Shown in pieces: positions 26,071 through 38,379 of a DNA stretch of 64,000 nucleotides. Origin of the DNA: Branchiostoma belcheri (lineage: Eukaryota; Chordata; Leptocardii; Amphioxiformes; Branchiostomatidae); assembly GCF_001625305.1 (NCBI RefSeq), contig NW_017804353.1:5342999-5406998 (forward strand). Direction: 5' to 3'. The position numbers were made by a program, and so were the translations under genes. Position 1 is the stretch's first letter; the number at the start of each line of letters is the position of its first letter. Below the pieces are notes generated by a model. It was not told the DNA's origin. It did not search any database and worked only from the letters and a program-made list of their open reading frames with translations.

Positions 26071-27495
26071 CTAATCAAATGAGTGCACCAAGGCACATAG
26101 CATGACAAGGTAAAAAAATTCTCTTGTGAAAATTGAAGAACAAAATACATGACTGTAATATTCAACACTAGACTGTGATAAGATCTGGTTTGTTGGAAAG
26201 TACAGTGATAGGTGCATCGTAATAGTGGTCAAAGTACAAATGCTGCAGAATACCTTCTGGTAGAGCTCCCCAAATTCCCACATCCTACACTTTGGCACTG
26301 CTGTGAGGTTGAACGGGTCGTTTCCGCGTCGAGTGCACTTGTTACATGCACTGACCACGAGATTCTTCAAACCTTGTCGGAAGGCACTGTTCGATATGCT
26401 GTAGATGATGCAGTTGAAGAAGCTGTTACTGATCCCGAGCCACGACAGGCCGAACCGAACGATTGGGTTCAGTTTCATCCCCATGACCGACTGCACAACG
26501 CGCACGATCGTGTATGGCAACCACGAGACGTAGAAGGCAGTGATGACCGTGAAGAGCATCATTGCGGCTCTGCGCTCGTGGTGGCTGCGAGACTGGGACT
26601 CGCAGTTTGGGGTCTCCTGCGACTCGCGACTGGATCCCTTCCGGTACATGGACTCCCCGCGGGAGTTGGCCTGGTGCTTGGCCTTGGTCGTGTAGGACGT
26701 CGGGTAGTGGTCGCTTTCGCTCTGGAAGCGCGTTTCGAGCTCCCGGACCTTCCCGATCTCCTTGGAGTGGTGTCGGCAGATCTTGAAGATGTGGTAGTAC
26801 GTGAAGCACATGATGACGGAGGCGGGCAGGTACAGGATGCAGATGATGAATATGGTGAAGTATATGTCGGTGGCCCAGGACTGGACCTCGCACTGGAAGG
26901 CCTCCATGTCGTAGGTGCTGGTGCCCCAGCCGATCAGGATGGGAAAGCAGATGCAGATGCTGAAGACCCATGCGAAGATGATGCAGATGCGGGTGTTGCG
27001 CATGGACATGATGGCCTGGTAGTTGAGTGGCTTGATGATGGCAATGTACCGGTCGATGCTGATGGCCGCCAGGTTGGCAATGGAGACGCTGGTGAGCATG
27101 GACACAAAGTAGCTGTAGACAAGGCAGGAGGTGGAGCCGTAGGGGCCCAGCTGGTGGAAGGTGACCATCACCGGGAAGATGCAGGTGAAGCCGACAGCAA
27201 GGTCTGAGATGGCCAGCGTCTGGATGAAGATGCTCATGGTGTTGCGGAGGGATGGCTCGTACTGGTACACCACGATGACGATGACGTTGCCGATGATGAT
27301 GAGGATGGTGACGATCAGCATCAGCACCCCTTCGATCAGGTCGACCACAAGGAGCGCACCTGGTGCCTCCTCCGCACAGTTGGTGAAGTAATCCGTGAAA
27401 TTCCCTGCTGTCTGGCAGTTGTATGCCCCGGCCGTCGTGTTCCAGTCCCCATCGGGAAAAGGAAGCAGCGCGCTGCTGTTTGGTTCGGCTGTCAT
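26071..27495 (-). CDS. GPR21/GPR52-like class A G-protein-coupled receptor
   Basis: One open frame of 474 codons with all seven transmembrane segments and no introns in the conserved part. Visible: three N-glycosylation sequons (Asn6, Asn19, Asn32), TM1 with GN (Asn70), TM2 SDLAVG (Asp98), Cys124 and Cys202 for the extracellular disulfide, DRY at 148-150, TM5 followed by CFTYYHIFKICRHHSKEIGK, a long loop 3, TM6 WLP (325-327), and TM7 with NCIIY (361-365) in place of NPxxY. The TM5-loop 3 block, the WLP block and the NCxIY variant closely match vertebrate GPR52 and GPR21, which are plasma-membrane orphan receptors with high basal Gs or Gq signalling. Loop 3 is longer than in the human proteins. 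Met1 has A at -3. The last ~60 residues are AT-rich, hydrophobic and unlike the family, and CAGAAG|gtattc after Lys414 could be a splice donor, so the true C-terminus is uncertain. Confidence 0.92.
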   Translation of the reverse strand: MTAEPNSSALLPFPDGDWNTTAGAYNCQTAGNFTDYFTNCAEEAPGALLVVDLIEGVLMLIVTILIIIGNVIVIVVYQYEPSLRNTMSIFIQTLAISDLAVGFTCIFPVMVTFHQLGPYGSTSCLVYSYFVSMLTSVSIANLAAISIDRYIAIIKPLNYQAIMSMRNTRICIIFAWVFSICICFPILIGWGTSTYDMEAFQCEVQSWATDIYFTIFIICILYLPASVIMCFTYYHIFKICRHHSKEIGKVRELETRFQSESDHYPTSYTTKAKHQANSRGESMYRKGSSRESQETPNCESQSRSHHERRAAMMLFTVITAFYVSWLPYTIVRVVQSVMGMKLNPIVRFGLSWLGISNSFFNCIIYSISNSAFRQGLKNLVVSACNKCTRRGNDPFNLTAVPKCRMWEFGELYQKVFCSICTLTTITMHLSLYFPTNQILSQSSVEYYSHVFCSSIFTREFFYLVMLCALVHSFD

Positions 27496-28520
27496 TGTTC
27501 TGCAGCAATTTTCTACCTCAAAAGATGCAGACAGCAGTCCAGTTCATAGCTCAGGGCATAAATGATGTGTCTCGAATGAGATGATTCCACCGCGAGGGTC
27601 TGTCTGCAATCAGTAAAGCAGTCACATTTTTCACCCTGCCTTTCACAACTCTTTCGTCAATCTTTTCTCAGCCTGTAGCCACATAACTGCCGGATCGGTC
27701 GGCCTGGATGATCTGACTGTGCCAGTTTAACTTCGTTGGAAGGTTTCAATTTTCACAGAATCGTTCTGCAGGACAACGCCAGCAAACAGTTCAGGCAATG
27801 AAATTCATTGCGCGGCTTTGGGGTGCCTCAAGAGACCCCTCACCAAAATCCATCAAAGCACCGTTCATTGAATGTCTGAATGAAGCAGCACTTGCATCGA
27901 TTCATGGCCCGGGAGCGGTTATCCTTCCCACATCTTCTGAGCAAAAACCAGAGTCTGCTGGGCTAAAAAATTCCCTCTAAGAGGCATTCCCCCAAATCAA
28001 CATCCTTTTTCTGCGGTTCAAAATCTCCTGAGGTAGACTGTACTCACAGAGCACCTGAGTCCATACACCGGTTTCCGCTCTCTCCTCAGAACTTCTCGAG
28101 TAGCGCCAGGAGCCCGTTTTCCGCGTCTGCTCCCCTCCAGTCGGCACGGAGAATGCTCAGTCAAATCACCCGTGGTCTGCCTATTACCTCATATCCCGGC
28201 AGCGCCAAGTGCGGCGGGAAAAAATTATGCAAATCCCGGGCTGTCATTGGTGCACGTGAGTCATTACTGGGAGGGAAGAACGTTCCCACCTCCTTGTTAT
28301 ACATCGTGGTATGAATAATTGTCAACAGTGCTGTCTCTTGCGAACAGTAAGGGGTGGCATATCTGGGTCTTCCAGACAGTTAGGCACAAGTGCGCATCAT
28401 GCAAATGAGCCTTTCTCAGTATTCAGGAACCGTCCTCGAATGCCCAGATGTCAGTGGTTTATTAATATTGATCACTTCTATAAATAGAAGCACGCACGGG
28501 CCGGGCAACATCAATAATAT
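27496..28520 (-). promoter_or_regulatory. Presumed 5' UTR and promoter region of the GPR21/52-like gene
   Basis: This kilobase upstream of the receptor Met is GC-richer than the surrounding intron. It holds two perfect octamers ATGCAAAT (28227-28234 and 28399-28406), an inverted CCAAT (28246-28250), an E-box CACGTG (28253-28258), an E2F-like GGCGGGAAA (28213-28221), and CTATAAATAG (28478-28487), which fits both a MEF2 site and a TATA element. A possible 3' splice site (ttgctgcag) lies just before the ATG context, so a separate 5' UTR exon is possible. No start site can be fixed. Confidence 0.4.
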
Positions 28521-31500
28521 ATGTGGCCCTCATCACCTACATACTAATCCTACAGAGTTGAAGCCTTGATTCTTGTATAAACCCTGGGATGATACTGCAT
28601 TGAGACAATAGGAACCAGGTGTGAGAATTGTTTTGTCAGGGCTGGTGCCGACAAAGGCCGAGCAATCAACGAGGCTTCAGCGAACAAGGTAATCACATTC
28701 AGGAGATTTAATATGCACTCACCAGTTCCCCACGGGACTCTATTAAAAGCTGAATCAAGCTTTGTTGTTGCCAGGGGACCAAGGTAATTGTTTCTTTGGC
28801 TCTTTCCCCATTTTGCTGTGCAGGCTATACTTACTCTGTGGGTGGGGGTCGGTGGATTAATGTAACTGACCAGGCCTGCCAAGGCAACCTTCCTCTCTAG
28901 GAAAATGGGGGATCTATCATGATTACTGGGTTATTTCTCTTTACTAGAGGAAAATGATGAAGAAATGGGAAGGTTTATTACAGGAATCTTACTGATGTAA
29001 GCTGAAATATTTTGAAATATTCTGAAATTAAAGCTTCTTGGTATAAGACTAGTTAATGTCCAATAAAAGTATTCATATGACTTTCAGCATAATGCACTGT
29101 TGACTACAATGTAGTTTTTTTAGTCAAACCTAATCAAGCTATTGCAGCTTTTACACTATACAACTGATTGGTACCAAGTTCTACAGGATAATAATTTATT
29201 GGGAGGTTTGCATCACCATTAAAGTTTAATGATAATTGCCTCCAGTGTTGCCAAGGGGTGTGGGACAGACACTTGGTCTGCTTCACTAATTTGTACAAAC
29301 CAAAATTCAGGTATCAAATAAAATTATTCTCGACTGTAAGAGCTTTGCATGGGCAGTTGATGCTTCTTATAAATCATCTCTCCTCTGCTCCACAGGGAAA
29401 ATTAATCTGTGTTTTATTACAGCATTGAAAGCAGAGAATAATGAAGAGTGATTCTTAATGTGCCCGAGTCCTTTTGGTTTATGATTTTGATTAATACGAA
29501 ACCCAGATGAAAAGGACAAGCTTCAGCAATTCTGGCACAAAAAACAAAATTTCTACATGAAGAAATATTTCAACACCTACATTCTTGAAGTTTGCAGTAA
29601 TGCTAGCAGACTTTATTCCATTTAGCTATCATCCAATATAGTATGAGGACAAACACACAAAAAACACAGCTACAGGTTAATCAAGTTCATACTTCACCAT
29701 TCTCCATACATCCCGATTCATTACAAGTTTGGCAAGCCTAACCATTGCCTTCTATCTGCACCAATTTGTCTACATGACCCACTAACCTCTGCCCTGTGGG
29801 GTCCCAGTTTAAACTCAGATTTATTTTCCTGGTTACTTCTAGGGAGTAACAATGTGTGTCACTCTTCTGATACAGAACATAACTCCAGTACAATCAGTTT
29901 CTGTACGTTAAACACAAGGACCCACTAAATTTTAAGTAGGCAATGATTGCAATGACTGAAGGATTTAAAGAAACTGACAGAAAAATTAAGATACAGAAGG
30001 GTAATTATATTTTGCCATCTACCTTTTCATCTGGTAGAATTCCAACCACTAGTACTAGTCATGCAAATTTTTTTCAAACATTCATGCCAGATTAGTACAT
30101 ATGTGCATACAGTAAGAATAGAAAGACATATATACAAGTATATATATAAGTATGTAAGAAAAGGTTTGCTGGACCAACTTTATTGCAATAAAATCCCAAA
30201 TATAAATCTCAGTTTGAACAAGGCAACTCTCTGCTTGAATAGAATGCAAATTTCTGTTCCTCTGGATGTACGTCAAGACCTGGATGTGTTGCCAACCGTT
30301 ATACCAGCCAGTAAAAATTGCTACAGCGTTCACATATACTTACAGAAATTGGAACCCTTTAACCTGTTCACCTCTGTTAAATTTGAGATATTCAGCTAAT
30401 ACTGTAGATGTGAGCAGCATGCTGACCATGTTCACAGACAACGTTTGGCATTTACAAAGATTATTATTGGACCCTACTGGTACATGTATATGGAGGGAAC
30501 ATTCATTTGGCTTTATGGCAAAGAGGAGTGAGGAAACAGTAATAAAGCTAAGGGTTCCCACCAGCATCTCAAAATGACCTTATTTTATGGTCTGGAAATA
30601 GTGAACTAGTTCCTGCTCGTAAGTGTTGAGTATTATTTATTTCTTACCTGAAGGGGAGGATTGGGCAAGGCTGAAGGAGCCTATAATTGCCTCCTTGGTT
30701 TGATTGTAAAGCATTGCCCTTCTTATCCCTATCCCCCATGAAACACATGACAAAAACAGCTCTCTTTAAACATCAAACACGTTTAATCATTACATAATAA
30801 CATAGATGACTTTTCTAAATTGCTGTACATACAATTTTGTGGAGTTAATCTTTGGGAAGAATGTGAAACAAAAGTCATCAGATTTGGTTGATGTCATTGA
30901 TACAATCAATCTACGGTTTGTTACAGAAGCTGTGTGTGAAGCTTCTGCATTCTGGATAATGTCCCTTTGTTTGAAGTAAGTATTTCAGCTGCTTTTTTTC
31001 ACTGAATCAAACTACATTTCTATGTACCAATTTTGTGATACAGGTTTCCAAGAAACAGATAAGTCACTTCCAGTTGCTGACAGACGAAGTGCTGCATTGC
31101 AGTCATGACATCACCTTACGAGTCCTCCATGACGGCTTATTCTACAGCAAGACCAAACTGATGGGAGAGCCTCCTTCCCATAAGGAATATTTTGGAAGCA
31201 AATATATTCATAAAGCTGGGACCATCACCCTTCTTCTATATTGGAGATGACATCTTTATAGCATGTTTAATACTGCTATATTGTATGATATTTCAGCAAG
31301 CCTTCGGGATTGATTCCCCTTCTTGTTAGTATTTTGCTACAGTAACATGGGATTTCCTGACCTTGCTGCAATAAACCATTTACAACAAGCACCTACCAAT
31401 TGTATTCTCTTGATGATGAACCTCATTTGCTGAGAAATTTGTGTGCAGTTTTTGAGAGGAAAGAAACTTCATTTCTCTAACGTTACACCGTCAATTTTTA

Positions 31501-31539
31501 TCAGTTTCAGTTTATAGATACACATTCCTAATGTGGACA
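28521..31539. other. Non-coding intronic stretch
   Basis: AT-rich sequence upstream of the receptor promoter. No gene, RNA or repeat recognised. Confidence 0.5.
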
Positions 31540-31903
31540 ATCTTCACTCTTTACAAATGTATAATTACTTCATGTGTTAGATAAATATAGAAAGCAAAAC
31601 TGTACTTAAAAAGCCTAATGCGTCAAGGTATTTTTAGCTCAAGTAGCTGAGGTTTAATTGCGAACTGGGGACAACGTTCATTCTTTATAATTACTGCACG
31701 TGTTAGGTACCAGAAAGGAAAACTAAACCGTTTAAGGGATAAAAGCCTAATGCATCAAAAGGTATTTTTAGCTCAAGGAGCTGAGGTTTCTTTGATAATT
31801 GAACCTCAGCTACTGGAACTAAGAATACAATCATGTACCTTTTGATGTACAATGCTTTCATCCATTAAAAGGTTAGACTATTACTGTTTTCCTTTCTAGT
31901 ACC
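31540..31903. repeat. Inverted-repeat (foldback) element with an internal direct repeat
   Basis: The segment aaaagcctaatgc(a/g)tcaa..ggtatttttagctcaag occurs directly twice (about 31608-31654 and 31740-31791). The second copy plus its upstream ggtaccagaaaggaaaacta is then repeated in inverted form at 31802-31903 (aacctcagct, gtaccttttgatgtac, gttttcctttctagtacc). The loop between arms is about 10 bp. No coding capacity. Confidence 0.75.
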
Positions 31904-34900
31904 TTCAATGCAGCCATCCTCAAGAACATCTTATTTCAAAGTTTGACATGAAATTGATTTTTAGTCAGAGTTACAATGATGAAGGGTGCTCTAGAGAGAG
32001 CTATACTTAAATATGTATTACTTAAAACTGTGTCCAGAAAAGAGAATATCTGGTCCCTGATGATATTCTGTTCTGAATGAGTGACGGATTGGGAGCAGAC
32101 TGGTGAAGAGAGCTAGTTAATCCATATTTCTGATGGACCAGTGAAGTCACAGAGGACATGATGGTGTGAAAAACCTTCCAGAAATGGTGATTGGTAGATG
32201 TATGGGGATTAACCTTCAACTGAACAACTCAAATTAGTATCCATCTATTGAGATTAATTCATAATCATACAAATCCCTCTGTCGGATTCCTCATATTTAC
32301 TGTGACAAGCCTCAAACGCACTTAACATTTCTACCCAGGTGTAAATTTGGTGCCTGACTTCTGTTTGGGAGTTGAGGACAATGAAAGGAGCGGGATGGGC
32401 TCCACCTTCCAATACCGTGCCCTGGACACAGCAAATGAACAACCCACTGCTTCTTTGGCCTCAAAAGGCTATGGGGCCCTTCCCTTCCCTTCCAGAAGCT
32501 TGCAATGCCCCTTCACCCACTTCAGTACCTGTCTCATGTCAACCTGTGACAACATGACATAACCCAAGTCTTCCATCATGCTATTTTTGCCCCCTACTCC
32601 CAGCCTCACATTTCACCTGTCCTGACTCATAATTCAGCTGACTTCCATGAAACACTGCTGAGTGTCATACTTAGCAAATCTGACAGGACACTTCTGTTCT
32701 TAGTGTCGTGTTTCTTCTCCGGTTTCAGTCCACCGATGTATCCAATTTGTCAAGGAGAGACCACGCCAAACCTGCTCAGTTCATAAAAAGGAATCGATTG
32801 GGGGTTTTACAACTTACATTCATTCATTTTGTAAAAAGTAATCGATAAGGGGTTTTACAAGTTACACCCACACCAACTCCACCAAACTGCTCATAAAACA
32901 TGCATGATTCTACCAAATTTTGCCTTCACCTTGTACATGACTACAAAAATTCTTCCTCTGCCATATTTCCGCTGACTGGTATGGCTGAAAAGGTCGTCCT
33001 TTGTCATTCTAGTTTACACAAAACATATTCGTGCAGCGCTAGGTGACTTGACATTGCACGGCCTGAAATATTATCCACATTGTGCAACACGCTATACAAA
33101 TCCAAGCCCTGACTATTCCATGAACACCACGTAAGACGCACATGTACGTTATAACATGATGGATATATTGGGGCCGGTGCTGTTTGATCCTTGTTCTTGG
33201 GCGGAGGCACTATCTTTGACCACATGACTATCGACAAAGTCATCAGGGGAAAGATTTACGAGTTGTCTCGGAGTCATCTTCAGCCATGCAAATAACTGCT
33301 GCATTATCTGGTCATTCCTGCTAAGGTGAAGTCAGGACAGGGTCGAGGAATGCCGCCCAGATGGCAAAACATCTATCAATGACAGACTCCTAACAGGGCA
33401 GAAATTATTCTGGGGGTTTTCAGAAGGAAAAGAGAGTGAAATCCAGTTAGCAATTCAAAACAAGGAATTCATGTTGTTTTTTTTGCTATATAATTTGTAA
33501 AACTTAGATAGATTCCATCATTTCCATCATTTCTAGAAATCTAAATCTAAATCTAAAGGCAGGTTACAAAATGATAAGAATCTGTAAAATGATTACAGCA
33601 ATTTGAAATAACTCCCAAAGTTTGTTGACCAACTGTTATATTTTACTTGTGAGAATACCTTCCTTTCCCAGCTAGCTACGAAATATTCATTTACAACCTT
33701 GTTTTCCTCTCCATACATGGATGGCCCTTATGTGCCATATTGCTTTTGATCTTGAGTCTTTAGAATAGCCCTGTCCCGAGGGAAATGTGACTAATCTCAG
33801 AGGACCCATTACCTGAGATTAGACGAAAGAGGCTGAGAGGCGAGGCAGACGCCATTAGAGACTATTCCTGGAAAAACTTATTTTCTTTTGCTGCTTTTCA
33901 TCTTGTAAGTAACACTCGGGTAATCCTGCGAAGATTACAAATTACTGTTAATGTTTTTCATGGGTTCTGCTGGAATAGGCCTTGTCACCTTCTATCAAAG
34001 GCACAAGGTGGGGGTTGTAAAAGTGACATTTCATTACCTTAGGTTACCTGTCGTTTGTGCAGCAGTCAACAATCGATCCATGCTCAGCCATAACACACAG
34101 ATGAAACATGAAATGGAAAGAAAAACTTGAGTGGAAATCTGAGAATTGATTCAACCTTTGACATGTTGTGGCTGGAAATAATATTGTTGGTAGGATTTAT
34201 TGCACACTTATGAAGCAGTAAGTGAATCGACCACTCTACAGCTGCACAGGATTAACTCATCTGTCTAAGTCAGAGTACATGCCCAGACTTAGATGGAGAG
34301 TTATGACTAGATGCTCTTGTGAAAGGTTTGTTTGTTTGCTTGAACCATTATTTATTCTTGAGAAGCTCAAGCTTTTCATGTAGGTCATGTGAGAAGAGGT
34401 AAGAGCAGTGTTCTTGCCAGCCTTAATTTTTTTCTGTCATCTCAATTTTGTTTTACGCAATATCATGTTGAACGCTGTGACAGGTGTGACAATCCTAAGG
34501 GGTCTGGGGTATGCTCCCCACTGAAATTTTGAGATGCCCTATGCACATGCACTGATTTCACCTTGTAACTTATCGTGCCTCAGTAGCAAATTGTAAGCAC
34601 TAGAAAAGTAGCCATGCCCACACAGAAAGCTAGGCTAGGAATCTGTCTTCAGTGTTATGAAGTACTCCATCTGGATCTAGGCTCTTGCTGATTAAGGACC
34701 CAATCAATGGTTTTTCCACGAGTTTCATGCTAGTATACAGGCTTTAGAAGAACATTGTTCCAGATTGAAACTTTGATATCAACCCTTAAAGTCCTTTTCA
34801 CTCCATCTGTCTTGTGGGTATGTCCATTCAACATAGTCAGAAACACACACAAGACTAAAACCACCGTATTAGGTACAAGGTAGTTCCAGAAGCCTGGGAT

Positions 34901-36125
34901 ATGAAAGGATTTCCTGCATGGTGTGGAGATACTTAAGTTACAGAGTGGAGATGTCGGGAAGCACAGAGTGTAGAGAGAGATAAAGCTAGCGGGTTATTCG
35001 TCATGCTCTCATTCAGTACAGGGAAATGTCCTTCAGTGCAATGGTGGTACATGGGTATATGTACATGTATTTCAACCTAATGACCACAATTTACTCAAAA
35101 AACTTGCCCCTTTTCCTTAATACCATGTGAAAACTAATTTTGACGTCAAGCAGACATTTCATTGATATAATTAACACAAATAACCTACCAAAAATTATTT
35201 TAAATAATAATTTGTTCTTTTAATACCAAAATGAACGCCATATTATATAACAGCTCTGTACCATGTTCAATTGATTAAAATGGTTTCACTAAATCTCCTT
35301 CAAAGCATCGGATTCTGCAACATTTTCAAACATTTTCTGAAATTAAACACCGTATTTTTGTTCTTGAAAAATGAGGCTTCCTTTTGCAAGAATTTTGCAT
35401 AACAGCAGGGAAAGGTCTACCAGATATACCTTCTCAAAAACAGAAATTCAGATTCCTGAGCTCCTGACAGCTTACAATAAAGACAGCCAATACTTCATGG
35501 ACTAATCCTTCCCAACAATCCACCAGAATCAATCATACATCATCCTGTAGTTACAGTGTAAGCAGCTGTGATCCACTCTGCATGACAACTACTACAGAAT
35601 ACAGGCGTGGCTTCTACTTCTTATCAAATGGAGAAGACGAATGACATGTGCAAAACCTTTTGCACACTGAAGGGGGGGGCACTTAGTGTATGGAATAGTA
35701 CTAAAAGTAAACTGTCCTGTCCACACACTGATCTGGCTAAAAGTCACAGAAAACTAAATCCCTTATTCTCCTGCTCGAAACATTAACTCCTGCAAACTCT
35801 TAAGAAGAGCCTTGGGCAACAACAAAGATGATGATTTTAATGCGGGGATAAAGGATGGTGAGATAAGTACCCATTAGCAAGGGCAGATGGTGAATTCAGC
35901 AAGGGCAAACTAATCACCCCTATTGAACACAGGAACTGAAGTGCCAGGAATAGCCCGGAGCATCCTTCATGCTCTCACACTCTTAACAAGCTTTCCAACA
36001 CACAGGAACTTGTTTTTATCTGATGAGTACTTGGAGTGAACGGAATGTCACCTTCACTGCAGCTGTAAAGTTGCATGACTCACATAAATTTTGTACTTTT
36101 TCTGCTACTTTTAGGAAGTTACATG
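31904..36125. other. Non-coding intronic stretch
   Basis: It contains a two-copy ~48-bp repeat (32786 and 32834, gnaatcgat..ggggttttacaa), a dispersed repeat at 34402-34550 (listed separately) and a CRE palindrome at 35141-35148. No gene recognised. Confidence 0.45.
34402..34550 (+). repeat. Dispersed repeat, copy 1 (second copy at 62430-62580)
   Basis: It shares agtgttcttgccagcct..aattttt, then catctcaattttgtttt and gcaatatcatg, then tgtgacaat and gaaattttga, in the same order and orientation as the copy inside the intron between RABGAP1-like exons 2 and 3. Confidence 0.65.
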
Positions 36126-36382
36126 TAACATCTGTGTCCATAATATCACCAGGGTCCATAATATCACCTTGAGAAACAGTGTTCTTAAAGATATTTTACT
36201 GCAACACACTTTTGGTATGCACTCCTTCACACATCAAATGTACATACCTAGGGTATGTTGCAGCAAGGAGCTTTCATCACGGTGATTAAAGCTCCTTGGT
36301 TGCAGTAAAAATATCTTTAAGTACACTTTTTCTCAAGGTGGTGATATTATGGACCCTGGAGACATTATGGACACAGATGTTA
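36126..36382. mobile_element. Foldback/MITE-like element
   Basis: Arms 36126-36204 and 36300-36382 are inverted copies with a few differences: taacatctgtgtccataata pairs with its complement, and ttgagaaacagtgttcttaa and gatattttactgcaa continue the stem. The centre carries another hairpin (gcaaggagctt against aagctccttg, 36262-36300). No target-site duplication was recognised. Confidence 0.75.
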
Positions 36383-38379
36383 CTTTTATTATCTGTTCAA
36401 TATCTGTTTAATCAACACAGTGCTGGAGGGCTGCATATGAAGCTGATGAAAACTATAGCATGCTGCTTTGGGTTGCAGACATGGAAGCACAACTTATACT
36501 TTAGATTTCTATGATACATGTAAAAAATAAAGTTTTCCAGCAATATTCGTCTTTTGGAAATAGAAAATATAAAAAAAAACAATTTATGACATGAAAACCC
36601 TTTAATTTTAGCTGACCAAACAGTTGTTATCGTCCCTGGAAACTCTTTGATGTTAAGATGTTACAGTGACGACAATGTATAATCCGCCTGAGTGATGTAA
36701 TCTTTGTAATTCCCACAAAGAAGATTTCACTTCAGCAGCTTTTCGGAGGTCACACTTATCCAAGTACATTTGCCCTTCCTAGAAACTGTGCTGAAAGGTT
36801 TAAAATGAGAGTGAGAACTCAAGTCAATCATACTTCACTGTGAAGGCAGAATATTCAAGCAGCACATATTTCAGCACCACAGACAGTGCCTTGAAGACTC
36901 GGGCCCCAAGGCTTCTACAGTAACTCTAAGTACAACAACTAGAAAGGTAACATTTGCAAAGCAAATGCATAATGTTAACCTTTGCATATGGTCTGCTCTG
37001 TTAATTCTTACTCTAACACATTCATATATATGGTGACAGGAGTCTAAATCCCTCCTGCTATAAAATTGCAACATGATGTAACCCAACATCAGTTAGCAAA
37101 TGTTTTTCTTTGGTAAAAATAAAAAGGAAGAAAAGAGATGGTCCTATTAACTATTAGGACTAGAAACCTGATATGCCATTCTGAAAATCTGAAATTAACG
37201 CTCAGATATACCTGTCAAACATACTTAGGGAACTTTCAGACTTAAGCGGTATCAAGGTATCAAGTCACATACAATGGAAAACTTGTAGCTCTTGAATAAA
37301 TACATTTGATCAGGAAAAGATTGATTTCATGATAATGTTCCTTCTCAAAGTGCAATTCATCCTAATCAGCAAATAAAACACATTAAGTGGAAACAGGGCA
37401 ACTTTGATAAATCATAAAGATATGAATAATATCAACATAAATGTATTTTCTTCTGAACACTTGAGTCTCTCAAGATTGTAATTCTGGGGATGTTACTGAT
37501 GTTGCACTTCGCATATCTCCCTCAATATCCCAAATACATGTATGAATGAAGGCCAACCAGTACTATCTGCTATGATCAGGAAGAATGGGAAAGGTGCCTC
37601 AGGAAAATATCTCAGCCTTGAGATACAGAATAACTAGATTACCTGCAAAATAGCCATGTACAGTGATAGGTATCATATCATGTAGTGTTATCATATAATG
37701 GGTGCTTCAGCCTTATCTACAATGTACATGTACAATGTAGATGTCTAATTCACCTATAACAGCGTGGGTTATATTACCGACTATGCAACAGCAATACATC
37801 TGTATCTTTGGTATAACACACCACCACATATATCATACTATGACAAATACTCTTTCTATGCAAGGTATATAATGTATGTTAATGAGATGCTGTAGGGGTG
37901 TGGGTGTGGTAGAGGAACAGAGCCTAAACAAGATTCTCATCTAAGTATCTTTCTTTACGTTGTATGAAAGTTGTATCAGTCCTCAGATGCATCCCAAATG
38001 ATACACTGTCCTACATATTCAATAGAAGAAACAGTAGATAACAACAGATAAGTGGTTATGTGCTACAAGTATTGTAATTCACAAGAAACAGGATACTCTG
38101 GGCTTTACTTTCAGGTCAATTCTGTACACTTAAAGTTCTGGAATGGTGATGTGATTGCCCAATTTTCCTAGAAACGAGGGCAGAAGATGATAGAAATGAG
38201 GGCGGAAGAGGACAAGAGGCCACAGGATTTTTAAGGTCAGAGAAATTTTGCGTTCATGGGCATTGATAAAATCTCCTCAGCGTAGAAAGTGTTTCCTTTT
38301 GAAGATGTATGGAGCTACGCGTGCCTGTGACGCAGGTTTGCATAAATCGATAGAAGACATGAGCAGTGGAAGGGTCTCC
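36383..38379. other. Non-coding intronic stretch
   Basis: AT-rich. Tandem tacatgtac-type motifs occur near 37720-37735. No gene or mobile element recognised. Confidence 0.5.

Noticed and set aside
26212-27207. Long plus-strand frame of 331 codons
   Set aside because: It lies opposite the receptor gene. The strong third-position GC of the receptor removes stops on the other strand, and the translation has no domain logic.
26426-27508. 360-codon minus-strand frame rich in His and Pro
   Set aside because: A frame-shifted shadow of the receptor; it has no transmembrane pattern.
28478-28487. Plus-strand TATA box implying a divergent gene
   Set aside because: No plausible coding exon follows on the plus strand. 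The palindrome is better read as a MEF2/TATA element of the receptor promoter or as a chance match.
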